NCBI GenBank assembly: GCA_027296665.1
Contig: JAPUIV010000274.1
Span: 1 to 5,771, forward strand
Length of the DNA: 5,771 nucleotides
Direction: 5' to 3'
Source: Acidobacteriota bacterium
Lineage (GTDB): Bacteria; Acidobacteriota; Polarisedimenticolia; JAPUIV01
The position numbers and the translations under genes are program-made. Below the pieces are notes generated by a model, which had not been told where the DNA came from, did not search any database, and saw only the letters and a list, made by a program, of their open reading frames with translations. This document shows, piece after piece, positions 1-5,667 of this stretch (positions within the stretch are counted from its first letter, which is position 1; each line of letters begins with the position of its first letter).

Positions 1-28
1 AGCGCCGGGAGGAAACCCTTCCGGCGCT
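1..28 (+). terminator. Strong hairpin, candidate terminator of an upstream gene
   Basis: Positions 1-12 pair with 17-28 to give a 12-bp stem closed by the tetraloop AAAC. Eleven pairs are Watson-Crick and one is G-U (9 with 20). The G-U pair forms only in plus-strand RNA, so the plus orientation is favoured. The stem is followed by eight C residues and TTCT instead of a U-tract, so it is not a canonical intrinsic terminator. It could end an upstream plus-strand gene lying outside the window, or be a REP-like element. The stem starts at the first base of the window and may extend further. Confidence 0.4.
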
Positions 29-83
29 CCCCCCCCTTCTGATACCCTTGGGACCGCCATCTTTCATCACGGGAGAGCAGGAG

Positions 84-788
84 ATGTCTTCCCTCTGGAT
101 CCTGTGCGGATCGGCCATGTCGATCGCGCTGATACACACCCTGATGGGGCCTGATCATTACCTACCCCTGGTGGCCCTGGCTCGGGCCAACAAGTGGACA
201 GGGTCCCGGACCCTGGCGGTCACCCTGCTCTGCGGTCTCGGGCATGTCCTCACCTCGATCCTCATCGCCTGGATCGCCATCGCCGCCGGGATCGCCCTCA
301 CCGGGTTCGATCGCCTCGAGGCGGCACGCGGCAATCTGGCTTCCCTCCTGTTGATCGGTTTCGGCCTCGCCTACACCGTGTGGGGAATCCGGCAGGCGAG
401 GCGGGGGCGCGCCCATTCGCACCACCATGTCCACCCGGACGGCACCGCCCATGCGCATTTCCACGATCATTCCAGCGGCCACCGCCATCTTCACCCGCCC
501 GCCCGGCAACTGACCCTCTGGCTGGTAATTCTGTTCGGTCTCGGCCCCTGCGAACCGCTGATCCCGTTGCTGATGTTTCCGGCCGCCGTGTACGGACAGG
601 AAGGATTCCTGGCCGTCTCCGCGGTGTTCGGGATCACGACAGTGGCCGCCATGGCAGGCGCGGTGTTCCTGCTGCGATCCGGGCTCTCCTTCGCCGCGCC
701 AAAATTCGGATGGGATCGATTCTCCCACACGGCGGCGGGACTCACCATCGTGATGACGGGAATCGGCGTGCGGGCCTTCGGCCTGTGA
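84..788 (+). CDS. UreH/RcnA-like integral membrane metal transporter with His-rich loop
   Basis: This 234-residue protein has about six hydrophobic segments (roughly residues 4-21, 43-72, 84-101, 143-169, 174-197 and 215-234) and resembles the UreH/NicO/RcnA group of nickel or cobalt transporters in the inner membrane. Helix 1 carries HTLMGPDH (residues 18-25), like the His/Asp metal-binding signature of that group. Helix 2 has LGH at 52-54 and helix 4 has GPCEP at 154-158. The loop at 111-137 contains 12 histidines, typical of a metal-chelating cytoplasmic or periplasmic loop. I chose ATG 84 over ATG 48 because GGGAG lies 8 nt upstream and the protein then starts directly at the first helix. 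It converges on the minus-strand cluster with a 27-nt gap. Metal (Ni, Co, Zn or other) and direction of transport cannot be read from the sequence. No urease or hydrogenase gene is nearby. Confidence 0.82.
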   Translation: MSSLWILCGSAMSIALIHTLMGPDHYLPLVALARANKWTGSRTLAVTLLCGLGHVLTSILIAWIAIAAGIALTGFDRLEAARGNLASLLLIGFGLAYTVWGIRQARRGRAHSHHHVHPDGTAHAHFHDHSSGHRHLHPPARQLTLWLVILFGLGPCEPLIPLLMFPAAVYGQEGFLAVSAVFGITTVAAMAGAVFLLRSGLSFAAPKFGWDRFSHTAAGLTIVMTGIGVRAFGL

Positions 789-815
789 GCCGACCCCGCG
801 ACGGCATCGCCAACC

Positions 816-1184
816 TCAATTTCCCGATTTGATCAGACGGGTGTAGGCGCGGACCAGCGGACGGTGGAGAAGCCGGAACTCGCCGGCCGAACCGACCTGC
901 CGCAACCGGCGCCGGAACGCCAGCCAGATCCGGGGCGTGCCGCTGGCGTAGCGGTGGAAATCGGTCCCCTGGCGGAAATAGCAGCGGTCGCGGGTCTCGT
1001 GCGGGAACTTGTCGATCCAGGTCAGTTGGCCGCCGGAGATCCGGACCCCCCAGCCGAGATTCAACTCCTGGATGAACATGCCCAGCAACGCCTCCCGCCC
1101 CCGCGCCCGCCGGAGAAATTGTTCATCGACCGAGATCCGCGCGAAGGCGAGGCGGATCCGTTCTCGATACTCCTCGCGGTTCAC
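816..1184 (-). CDS. Unrecognised 122-residue protein coupled to the DNA methyltransferase
   Basis: I do not recognise this family. The longer open frame back to 1511 only shadows the methyltransferase. The likely start is GTG at 1184, because it overlaps the methyltransferase stop as GTGA and has an AGGGG-type ribosome binding site about 8-10 nt upstream. That arrangement implies translational coupling. The protein is basic, with an alpha-helical-looking N-terminus (residues 2-42), a Trp/Gly-rich central part (LGWGVRISGGQLTWID, about 43-58) and HETRDRCYFRQGTDFHRY at 62-79. A second basic stretch, IWLAFRRRLRQ, lies at 86-96. No signal peptide or membrane helix is visible. It is the last gene of the operon and ends 27 nt from the convergent transporter gene. 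It could be a methyltransferase partner, a small nuclease or a DNA-binding protein, but no catalytic motif decides this. Confidence 0.78.
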   Translation of the reverse strand: MNREEYRERIRLAFARISVDEQFLRRARGREALLGMFIQELNLGWGVRISGGQLTWIDKFPHETRDRCYFRQGTDFHRYASGTPRIWLAFRRRLRQVGSAGEFRLLHRPLVRAYTRLIKSGN

Positions 1185-2089
1185 CGGGCCGCCCCTGCCG
1201 CTGCCGCGGTGAACCGATAGGCCATCTTCCCCACCTTGGGGGAGGCCTCCCGCCGGAGCCGGACACCGGCACTCTTGCCGATCCGGTCCCTGCAGATGGA
1301 GATCGCCCCCGGGGAGTCGTCGCACAGGATCCAACGCCTGGCGAGTCTCTGCGCCGCCACCCCGGTGGTGCCGCTGCCGCAAAAGAAATCGGCCACCAGA
1401 TCGCCGGGCCGGGTGCAACCTTGAAGGAGGCGGTTCAGCAATGATTCCGGTTTCTGGGTGGGATAGCCGGTGCGCTCCCGCGACAGGGGATTCACCATCG
1501 GCAGATCCCACACGTCATCGATCGGGGTGCCCAGCCGGTTGGGCAGGTACCGCTTCCCCCTGGCGGAGACGATCCCGGAGCGCGCGTAGCCGCTGCTCTT
1601 CCGGTAGGGGACGCGGACGGCATCGATCTGAAAGGTCCATTCCTTCCCCTTGCGGTACCACAGAAGGTTGTCGTGCTTGCGGGAAAAATAGCGCTTGCTT
1701 CTCCCGCCTCCGGTGTAATGCCAGATGATCTCGTTGAGGAAATGATCGCGCCCGAAGATCCGATCGCACTCCACCTTCACGTAATGCACCGCGTGGGCAT
1801 CCAGGTGGACCATCATCGTTCCGGTATCGGCAAGAAGTTCCCGCATGATCTGGAATCTCTCGCCCAGCCAGGCCAGGTAGGAGTCGAGGCCTTCCGGCCA
1901 CCGGTCCTGGAAACCGGACCGGGGCCGGCCGGAGGGCGATCGGAATGTCCTTCCGGAAAAAAATGGCGGGTCGGCATAGATGAAATCGAGGCAAGAACCC
2001 CAGGCGGAGTGAAGACGCTTCATTACCTCCAGGTTCTCCCCCTGGATCAACAGGCCTTCTCCCGGAAGGAGTTCCGGGCCAAGCGCCAT
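1181..2089 (-). CDS. Site-specific DNA methyltransferase, N4/N6 amino type, beta class
   Basis: This 302-residue enzyme should transfer a methyl group from S-adenosylmethionine to an exocyclic amino group (adenine N6 or cytosine N4) in DNA. The catalytic motif IV is ADPPF at 39-43, preceded by LLIQGENLEVMKRL (13-26). A target-recognition region follows at roughly 120-200. TQKP is at 211-214, and the SAM-binding motif I, FFCGSGTT, is at 235-242. Motif IV before motif I defines the beta class (N6_N4_Mtase family, as in YhdJ or short Mod-like enzymes). The ATG directly abuts the pdxT stop codon (TAGATG), with AGGA 7 nt upstream as ribosome binding site. The downstream gene overlaps by 4 nt. No restriction endonuclease is recognisable here, so it may be an orphan regulatory methylase or half of an unrecognised system. 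DPPF favours N6-adenine, but the target is not readable. The C-terminal tail (about 272-302) is rich in Ala and basic residues. Confidence 0.93.
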   Translation of the reverse strand: MALGPELLPGEGLLIQGENLEVMKRLHSAWGSCLDFIYADPPFFSGRTFRSPSGRPRSGFQDRWPEGLDSYLAWLGERFQIMRELLADTGTMMVHLDAHAVHYVKVECDRIFGRDHFLNEIIWHYTGGGRSKRYFSRKHDNLLWYRKGKEWTFQIDAVRVPYRKSSGYARSGIVSARGKRYLPNRLGTPIDDVWDLPMVNPLSRERTGYPTQKPESLLNRLLQGCTRPGDLVADFFCGSGTTGVAAQRLARRWILCDDSPGAISICRDRIGKSAGVRLRREASPKVGKMAYRFTAAAAGAAR

Positions 2090-2710
2090 CTAATGATCCT
2101 GGCCGATCATCGACACAAAGTAGGCATGGAGCCGGGGATCGGGCGTGAGCTCCGGATGGAAGGTGGCGGCGAGGATCCGGTCCTGGCGGACCAGGACGGG
2201 ATGCCCCCGCAGTTCTTGTAGAACCCGGACCCGCGGCCCGACGCTGCGGATGATCGGGGCGCGGATGAAGACCATCTCCAGCGGTTCATTAATGTGGGTA
2301 GGGTCGAGGGCGGAGTCAAGGACGGAACAGGGTTCGCGGGTGATGAAGCTGTCGACCTGCCTGCCATACCCATTCCGCTCGATGGCGATATCGATCAGGC
2401 CCAGGCTTCTCTGGGAGGGACCGGTCACCTTCCGGGCCAGGAGAATCGCCCCGGCGCAGGTGCCGAAGATCGGCTTCCCGCTGGCGGCGAATTCCCCGAT
2501 CTCGGTCTCCATGGTGCCGGTGTCGAAAAAATGGAGAAGCGTGGTGGTCTCCCCTCCGGGAATCACCAGGGCATCGACGCCGGAAAGTTCCTCCGGCGTG
2601 CGAATCTCACACGCGGCCACCCCCATCTCCGCCAGCCGGTTGGAATGCGCCGCGAAGTTTCCCTGCAGGGCCAGCACCCCGACGATCGGCCGCGCTCCGG
2701 CGCCTACCAT
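2090..2710 (-). CDS. pdxT: Pyridoxal 5'-phosphate synthase glutaminase subunit PdxT
   Basis: PdxT hydrolyses glutamine and channels ammonia to PdxS for synthesis of pyridoxal 5'-phosphate in the cytoplasm. The 206-residue protein is a complete class I glutamine amidotransferase. VGVLALQGNFAAH is at 10-22, and PGGETTT at 51-57 forms the oxyanion region. The catalytic Cys85 lies in FGTCAGAILLA, and the His185/Glu187 pair in ATFHPEL completes the triad. Length is close to the usual 190-200 residues. The start codon ATG 2710 overlaps the end of pdxS by 7 nt. A GGAG-type site lies about 17-20 nt upstream, which is long, so coupling to pdxS translation is likely. Its stop abuts the start of the methyltransferase gene. 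Confidence 0.97.
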   Translation of the reverse strand: MVGAGARPIVGVLALQGNFAAHSNRLAEMGVAACEIRTPEELSGVDALVIPGGETTTLLHFFDTGTMETEIGEFAASGKPIFGTCAGAILLARKVTGPSQRSLGLIDIAIERNGYGRQVDSFITREPCSVLDSALDPTHINEPLEMVFIRAPIIRSVGPRVRVLQELRGHPVLVRQDRILAATFHPELTPDPRLHAYFVSMIGQDH

Positions 2711-3585
2711 CCGCGTGTCTGGAGCAGCTCCTCTTCCTTCATGGTGGCCACATCCAGCCCCCGCATCGCCTCTTCGAGCCGCTCGGAAACTTCCAGAAGG
2801 ATGGCGGCGTCTCGGAAATGCGTGGTGGCGCGGACTACCGCCCGGGCCCGGGCCGGGGGATCCTCCGACTTGAAGATTCCCGAACCGACGAATACCGACT
2901 GGGCGCCAAGCTGCATGACCAGGGCCGCGTCGGCCGGGGTCGCGATACCGCCGGCGGCGAAATTCGGGACCGGCAGGCTCCCGGTTTTGGCCACCATCCG
3001 GACCAGCTCCAGGGGAGCCCCCATCTCCTTGGAGGCCCGCATCAGTTCCTCGCTTCCCAGCAAGGTGAGTCCCCGCATCTGGGAGGTGATCCGCCGCATG
3101 TGCCGGACCGCCTCGACGATATTTCCGGAACCCGCTTCACCCTTTGTCCGGATCAAAGCGGCCCCCTCGCCGATCCTGCGTAGGGCCTCGCCGAGATTCC
3201 GCGCGCCGCAGACGAAGGGGACCTGGAAGGACAGCTTGTCGATATGGTGTTCCTCATCGGCGGGGGTCAACACCTCGCTTTCATCTATGAAATCAACTTT
3301 CAACGCCTCCAGGATCTGCGCCTCGGCGAAATGGCCGATCCGGACCTTGGCCATGACCGGAATCGAGACCACCTCCATGATTTCCCGGATCATTCGGGGG
3401 GAGGCCATCCTCGCCACACCGCCTTCGGCCCGGATGTCGGCGGGAATCTTTTCCAGCGCCATGACGGCGACCGCCCCCGCGTCCGCCGCGATCTTGGCCT
3501 GGGCGGCGTTGGTGACATCCATGATCACGCCCCCCTTGAACATTTCCGCCAGACCGGTCTTCACCCGCATGCCTTCATTTTCCAT
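2704..3585 (-). CDS. pdxS: Pyridoxal 5'-phosphate synthase lyase subunit PdxS
   Basis: PdxS condenses ribose 5-phosphate, glyceraldehyde 3-phosphate and ammonia into pyridoxal 5'-phosphate, as a 12-mer of TIM barrels decorated with PdxT. The 293-residue protein is full length and highly conserved. FKGGVIMDV (16-24) holds the catalytic Asp23. PVMAKVRIGHF (76-86) holds Lys80, which binds the sugar phosphate. LIRTKGEAGSGN (144-155) holds the second catalytic lysine, Lys148. PVPNFAAGGIATPADAALVMQLGA (205-228) is the typical phosphate-binding region. The ATG at 3585 has GGGAGTGAG 4-12 nt upstream. The gene begins 10 nt after the thioredoxin-like gene and overlaps pdxT by 7 nt. No MocR-type regulator gene is seen nearby. 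Confidence 0.98.
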   Translation of the reverse strand: MENEGMRVKTGLAEMFKGGVIMDVTNAAQAKIAADAGAVAVMALEKIPADIRAEGGVARMASPRMIREIMEVVSIPVMAKVRIGHFAEAQILEALKVDFIDESEVLTPADEEHHIDKLSFQVPFVCGARNLGEALRRIGEGAALIRTKGEAGSGNIVEAVRHMRRITSQMRGLTLLGSEELMRASKEMGAPLELVRMVAKTGSLPVPNFAAGGIATPADAALVMQLGAQSVFVGSGIFKSEDPPARARAVVRATTHFRDAAILLEVSERLEEAMRGLDVATMKEEELLQTRGW

Positions 3586-3595
3586 GACTCACTCC

Positions 3596-3916
3596 CTAAA
3601 GGGGGAAGGCGGCTTGAACCGCCTTTCGGATCAAGTTTTCCGAGGGCAGGTTGCTGCCGGGTTCCCCGCCGGGGTAGTCCCGGTTGACCATGCCGTATTT
3701 ACCGGTGTCGCGGTAGGAGGGGTCGATGTCCTTCCCGTCGATCCGGATGGTGGGAGACCCGGGAAATTTCCGCTTGGCCGCGTCTAATTCAGTCCGGATC
3801 TGGATCTTTCGCACGTCGACGTTCACGCCTTCCTCGGAAATGATCATATTCAGGGTTTTCAGGACCCGTTTCCAGTTGGGACAGTCCTTGTGAAACAGAA
3901 ACATGATATCGACCAT
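3596..3916 (-). CDS. Small thioredoxin-fold protein with a single cysteine
   Basis: This 106-residue cytosolic protein resembles short thioredoxin/glutaredoxin-like proteins that have a CPN motif after the first beta strand. IMFLFHKDCPNW (4-15) carries the only cysteine, Cys12, where a redox protein would have CxxC. FPGSPTIRIDGKDIDP (51-66) contains the cis-proline-type SPT signature of the fold. With one cysteine it cannot form an intramolecular active-site disulfide. It may act by a monothiol mechanism or bind a metal or thiol ligand. GGAGG lies 10 nt upstream of ATG 3916. A second Met at residue 5 is a weaker alternative start. It sits 10 nt before pdxS in the same orientation, so it is very probably co-transcribed. 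A role in PLP synthesis is not established. Confidence 0.8.
   Translation of the reverse strand: MVDIMFLFHKDCPNWKRVLKTLNMIISEEGVNVDVRKIQIRTELDAAKRKFPGSPTIRIDGKDIDPSYRDTGKYGMVNRDYPGGEPGSNLPSENLIRKAVQAAFPL
3606..3625 (-). promoter_or_regulatory. Hairpin in the last codons before pdxS
   Basis: In minus-strand RNA, AAGGCGG (3625-3619) pairs perfectly with CCGCCUU (3612-3606) around the six-base loop UUCAAG. The base of the stem is 20 nt before the pdxS start codon and just before its ribosome binding site. The following bases are CCCCCUUUAG, so there is no proper U-tract and it is probably not a full terminator. It may be an mRNA processing or stabilising element, or partial attenuation between the thioredoxin-like gene and pdxS. 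It lies within coding sequence, so chance is possible. Confidence 0.3.
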
Positions 3917-3940
3917 GCCGTGATTCCCTCCCTGGCTCAG

Positions 3941-4057
3941 CTACGACTTCCCGCCGACCTTCTTGGCTTTTCCGGCTTGCGCCTCGTGCTTACGGTTCTT
4001 TCTTGCCTTTTCCTTACGCCGGCGCCTTCTCGCAAGCTCTCGATCTTTTTCCCGCAT
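3941..4057 (-). CDS. Possible 38-residue arginine/lysine-rich small protein
   Basis: A short frame fills the gap between the alanine dehydrogenase and the thioredoxin-like gene. It starts at ATG 4057, stops with TAG at 3943-3941, and encodes MREKDRELARRRRRKEKARK at its N-terminus (20 of 38 residues). Eighteen of the 38 residues are Lys or Arg, including five consecutive arginines at 10-14, and the charge pattern suggests one amphipathic or extended basic helix. AAAGGTGG lies about 13 nt upstream, a somewhat long spacing. The same frame stays open upstream to TTG 4081 and ATG 4114, inside the alanine dehydrogenase gene. It ends 24 nt before the next gene. Codon use (AGA, AGG, CTT, GCA) is less GC-biased than the neighbours, which weakens the case. 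It may bind RNA, DNA or ribosomes, but no family is recognised with confidence. Confidence 0.5.
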   Translation of the reverse strand: MREKDRELARRRRRKEKARKNRKHEAQAGKAKKVGGKS

Positions 4058-4077
4058 CGAATCTGATTCACCACCTT

Positions 4078-5073
4078 TCAAAACCGCATGTGATTTCCCT
4101 TGCCTGATTTCTTGCATTCATCGTAAACGTACCGGGCCGCCGCAATGTCCTGGATCGCGAGTCCGGTGGAGTCGAATATGGTGATCTCGTCCGGCCGCGA
4201 GCGCCCCGGTTTCTTGCCGCAAACCACATCTCCCAGCTGGGCGGCGATCCCCTCCCGGCGGAACTTCCCGTCCCGGATCGGCACATTCACCTCGCCGCTA
4301 TGGATGGCCTGGTCGAGATCATCCACCACGACGGTTCCCTCGAGGAGAATCTTTTCATCCAGCTCCTGCTTGCCGGGCGCATCCGCGCCGACCGCGTTGA
4401 TGTGGGCCCCTTTCGCGATCCATTCCCGGCGCAGGACCGGCTGGCGGCTCGGCGTGGTGGTGACCACGATATCGGCACCCGCGACGCACTGCTGCGGATC
4501 CTGGGCCCGCTCCAGCCTGGAAGCCTCGGCGGGGAACTGTTCCCGCAGCTCCTCGACCGCCTGGTCCTTGGGATCGAACAAGGAAATGGTATCGAACCGG
4601 AAAAGCCGCAGCAAGGCCTCCAGCTGGGATATCGCCTGGGCTCCGCAACCGACCAGGGCCAGCCGCCGGGAGTCTTTCCGGGCGAGATACTTGGCGGCCA
4701 CCCCGCCGGCGGCCCCCGTTCTCACCCGGGTGATATAGGTGCCGTCCATGATCGCCAACGGCAGCGCCGTGGCGGGATCGCTGAGGATGATGATGGCCAT
4801 GACGGTGGGAAGGGAGCGGGCCCGGTTGCCGGGATGGGAATTGACCCATTTCACCCCGCTCGCATCCATTCCGGGCAGGTAAGCCGGCATGGCGCGAAAA
4901 TCTCCGTTCATTTCGGGCAGATCGAGGTAGATCTTGGACGGCATCCGGGTCCGGCCTTCCCCGTGCTCCCGGAAGGCCTGTTCCACCACCTTGAGCCCCT
5001 GCTCCATGTCAAAGATCGCCTCGGCCAACTCACCCGAAATCAGAATGGTATCCGGCCTCTCGCTCTTCTGCAT
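4078..5073 (-). CDS. ala: Alanine dehydrogenase of the ornithine cyclodeaminase/mu-crystallin family
   Basis: The 331-residue protein closely resembles the archaeal AF1665-type alanine dehydrogenase, which interconverts L-alanine and pyruvate plus ammonia with NAD. Recognised blocks are MPSKIYLDL (44-52), FRAMPAYLPG (59-68) and GVKWVNSHPGN (73-83, with conserved Lys75). The Rossmann fold begins at TGAAGGVAAKYLARK (119-133) and LALVGCGAQAISQLEAL (138-154). VTTTPSRQPV (204-213), INAVGADAPGKQELD (225-239) and ITIFDSTGLAIQD (297-309, with Asp301) follow. The last three are diagnostic of the family. ATG 5073 has AGGAG 8 nt upstream. It is the first gene of the minus-strand cluster and faces the receiver gene across 199 nt. 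Ornithine cyclodeaminase, ketimine reductase or another imine-reducing activity of this superfamily remains possible, but the resemblance to AF1665 favours alanine. Confidence 0.88.
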   Translation of the reverse strand: MQKSERPDTILISGELAEAIFDMEQGLKVVEQAFREHGEGRTRMPSKIYLDLPEMNGDFRAMPAYLPGMDASGVKWVNSHPGNRARSLPTVMAIIILSDPATALPLAIMDGTYITRVRTGAAGGVAAKYLARKDSRRLALVGCGAQAISQLEALLRLFRFDTISLFDPKDQAVEELREQFPAEASRLERAQDPQQCVAGADIVVTTTPSRQPVLRREWIAKGAHINAVGADAPGKQELDEKILLEGTVVVDDLDQAIHSGEVNVPIRDGKFRREGIAAQLGDVVCGKKPGRSRPDEITIFDSTGLAIQDIAAARYVYDECKKSGKGNHMRF

Positions 5074-5136
5074 CCGCCCCGCTCCTGGAAACTGGAAAAT
5101 CGGCCTTCCGCCCCGTGGAACCGATGTTTTTCGAAC

Positions 5137-5160
5137 ATGATATCAGGGGTATACAACCCC
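5137..5160 (-). promoter_or_regulatory. Candidate extended -10 promoter and dyad for the alanine dehydrogenase operon
   Basis: On the minus strand TGATATCAT (5145-5137) matches an extended -10 element (TGnTATAAT with one mismatch), predicting a start near 5130 and a leader of about 57 nt. Directly upstream is GGGG-N7-CCCC (5160-5146), a short inverted repeat that could be an operator. No good -35 hexamer is visible at 16-18 nt spacing, so the call rests on the extended -10 alone. Confidence 0.3.
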
Positions 5161-5198
5161 GTCCATCCCTAAATTCCGCCCTTCTTTCCCCTCTTTCC

Positions 5199-5219
5199 GG
5201 CCGATTTGCATTGCCGGCC
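5199..5219. repeat. Short inverted repeat overlapping the receiver-gene -35
   Basis: GGCCG (5199-5203) and CGGCC (5215-5219) form a perfect 5-bp inverted repeat around an 11-bp AT-richer centre containing TTTGCATT. It covers the proposed -35 of the receiver-gene promoter, so it could be a regulator site. Five-base arms of G and C in GC-rich DNA can easily arise by chance. Confidence 0.2.
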
Positions 5220-5234
5220 TCCAGTTCCTATATT
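5206..5234 (+). promoter_or_regulatory. Candidate sigma-70-type promoter of the receiver gene
   Basis: TTGCAT (5206-5211) and TATATT (5229-5234) are separated by exactly 17 bp. The -10 matches 5 of 6 consensus bases and the -35 matches TTG only. Transcription would start near 5241, about 32 nt before the TTG start codon and clear of the ribosome binding site. The site lies in the only sizeable intergenic region of the window. Confidence 0.42.
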
Positions 5235-5272
5235 TCCGTTGGCCCCATTTTCCCCGGGGAGAGGTAGCTTCC

Positions 5273-5644
5273 TTGACTGAAACCACTCAGAAAGTCCTCG
5301 TAATCGACGACGACCGAACCGTACTGGACCTCATAAAGACCACCCTGGAAGAACGGGGTTTCGAGGTCCACACGGCGGCCAGCAGCCGGGAGGCGCTGCG
5401 CCTGATCCGGGAAAACAGTTACCACCTCGCGTTCCTGGATCTGGTCCTTCCGGACATGAACGGAATCCTGCTGTCCCAGGAGATCCGGAAATTGGCCCCC
5501 AGCCTTCTGGATCACACCGTGTTCATGACCGGGGTCACCCTGGAGCAGGGAACCATCGATTACTTTCAGTCATTTTCGGGCGGATTCCTCAAGAAACCCC
5601 TCCGGCTGGCCTCGATCGATGAAGCGCTCCGCCGGGTGGCCTGA
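5273..5644 (+). CDS. Stand-alone CheY-like response regulator receiver domain protein
   Basis: The 123-residue protein is a single receiver domain without an output domain. It would be phosphorylated by a sensor histidine kinase and act through protein contacts. KVLVIDDD (7-14) supplies the acidic Mg2+-binding residues. Asp56 in FLDLVLPDMNG (54-64) is the phosphoacceptor, Thr86 in FMTG is the switch threonine, and LKKP (106-109) holds the conserved lysine (Lys108) and cis-proline. The start is TTG 5273, chosen because GAGAGGT lies about 7-8 nt upstream and there is no in-frame ATG near the conserved first strand. It is divergent from the alanine dehydrogenase operon and followed after 23 nt by another plus-strand gene. 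The cognate kinase is not in the window, so the pathway is unknown. Confidence 0.93.
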   Translation: MTETTQKVLVIDDDRTVLDLIKTTLEERGFEVHTAASSREALRLIRENSYHLAFLDLVLPDMNGILLSQEIRKLAPSLLDHTVFMTGVTLEQGTIDYFQSFSGGFLKKPLRLASIDEALRRVA

Positions 5645-5667
5645 GGGGATCTTGCCGGCCTGGTCTG

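Noticed and set aside
48..83. Upstream ATG at 48 extending the transporter by 12 residues
   Set aside because: The extension is polar, has no ribosome binding site, and ATG 84 has a well-spaced GGGAG and starts at the first helix.
789..815. Bidirectional terminator between the convergent transporter and the 122-residue gene
   Set aside because: The 27-nt gap shows no stable stem followed by a T-run on either strand.
162..832. Alternative frames on both strands across the transporter gene
   Set aside because: They have low-complexity Arg/Pro/Gly composition typical of shadow frames, while the 84-788 frame has clear helices and motifs.
1185..1511. N-terminal extension of the 122-residue protein to ATG 1511
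   Set aside because: This stretch is an out-of-frame shadow of the methyltransferase, rich in Arg, Gly and Pro, and GTG 1184 gives a standard 4-nt overlap.
2294..3787. 497-residue open frame on the plus strand
   Set aside because: It lies antisense to pdxT, pdxS and the thioredoxin-like gene, all strongly conserved. It is a GC-rich shadow with no recognisable domain.
5121..5136. ATGTT/AACAT dyad near TTCGAA as an operator
   Set aside because: The arms are only 5 bp around a T-run, too short to separate from chance.
4300..5172. 290-residue open frame on the plus strand
   Set aside because: It is antisense to the alanine dehydrogenase and has no family resemblance or good start signal.
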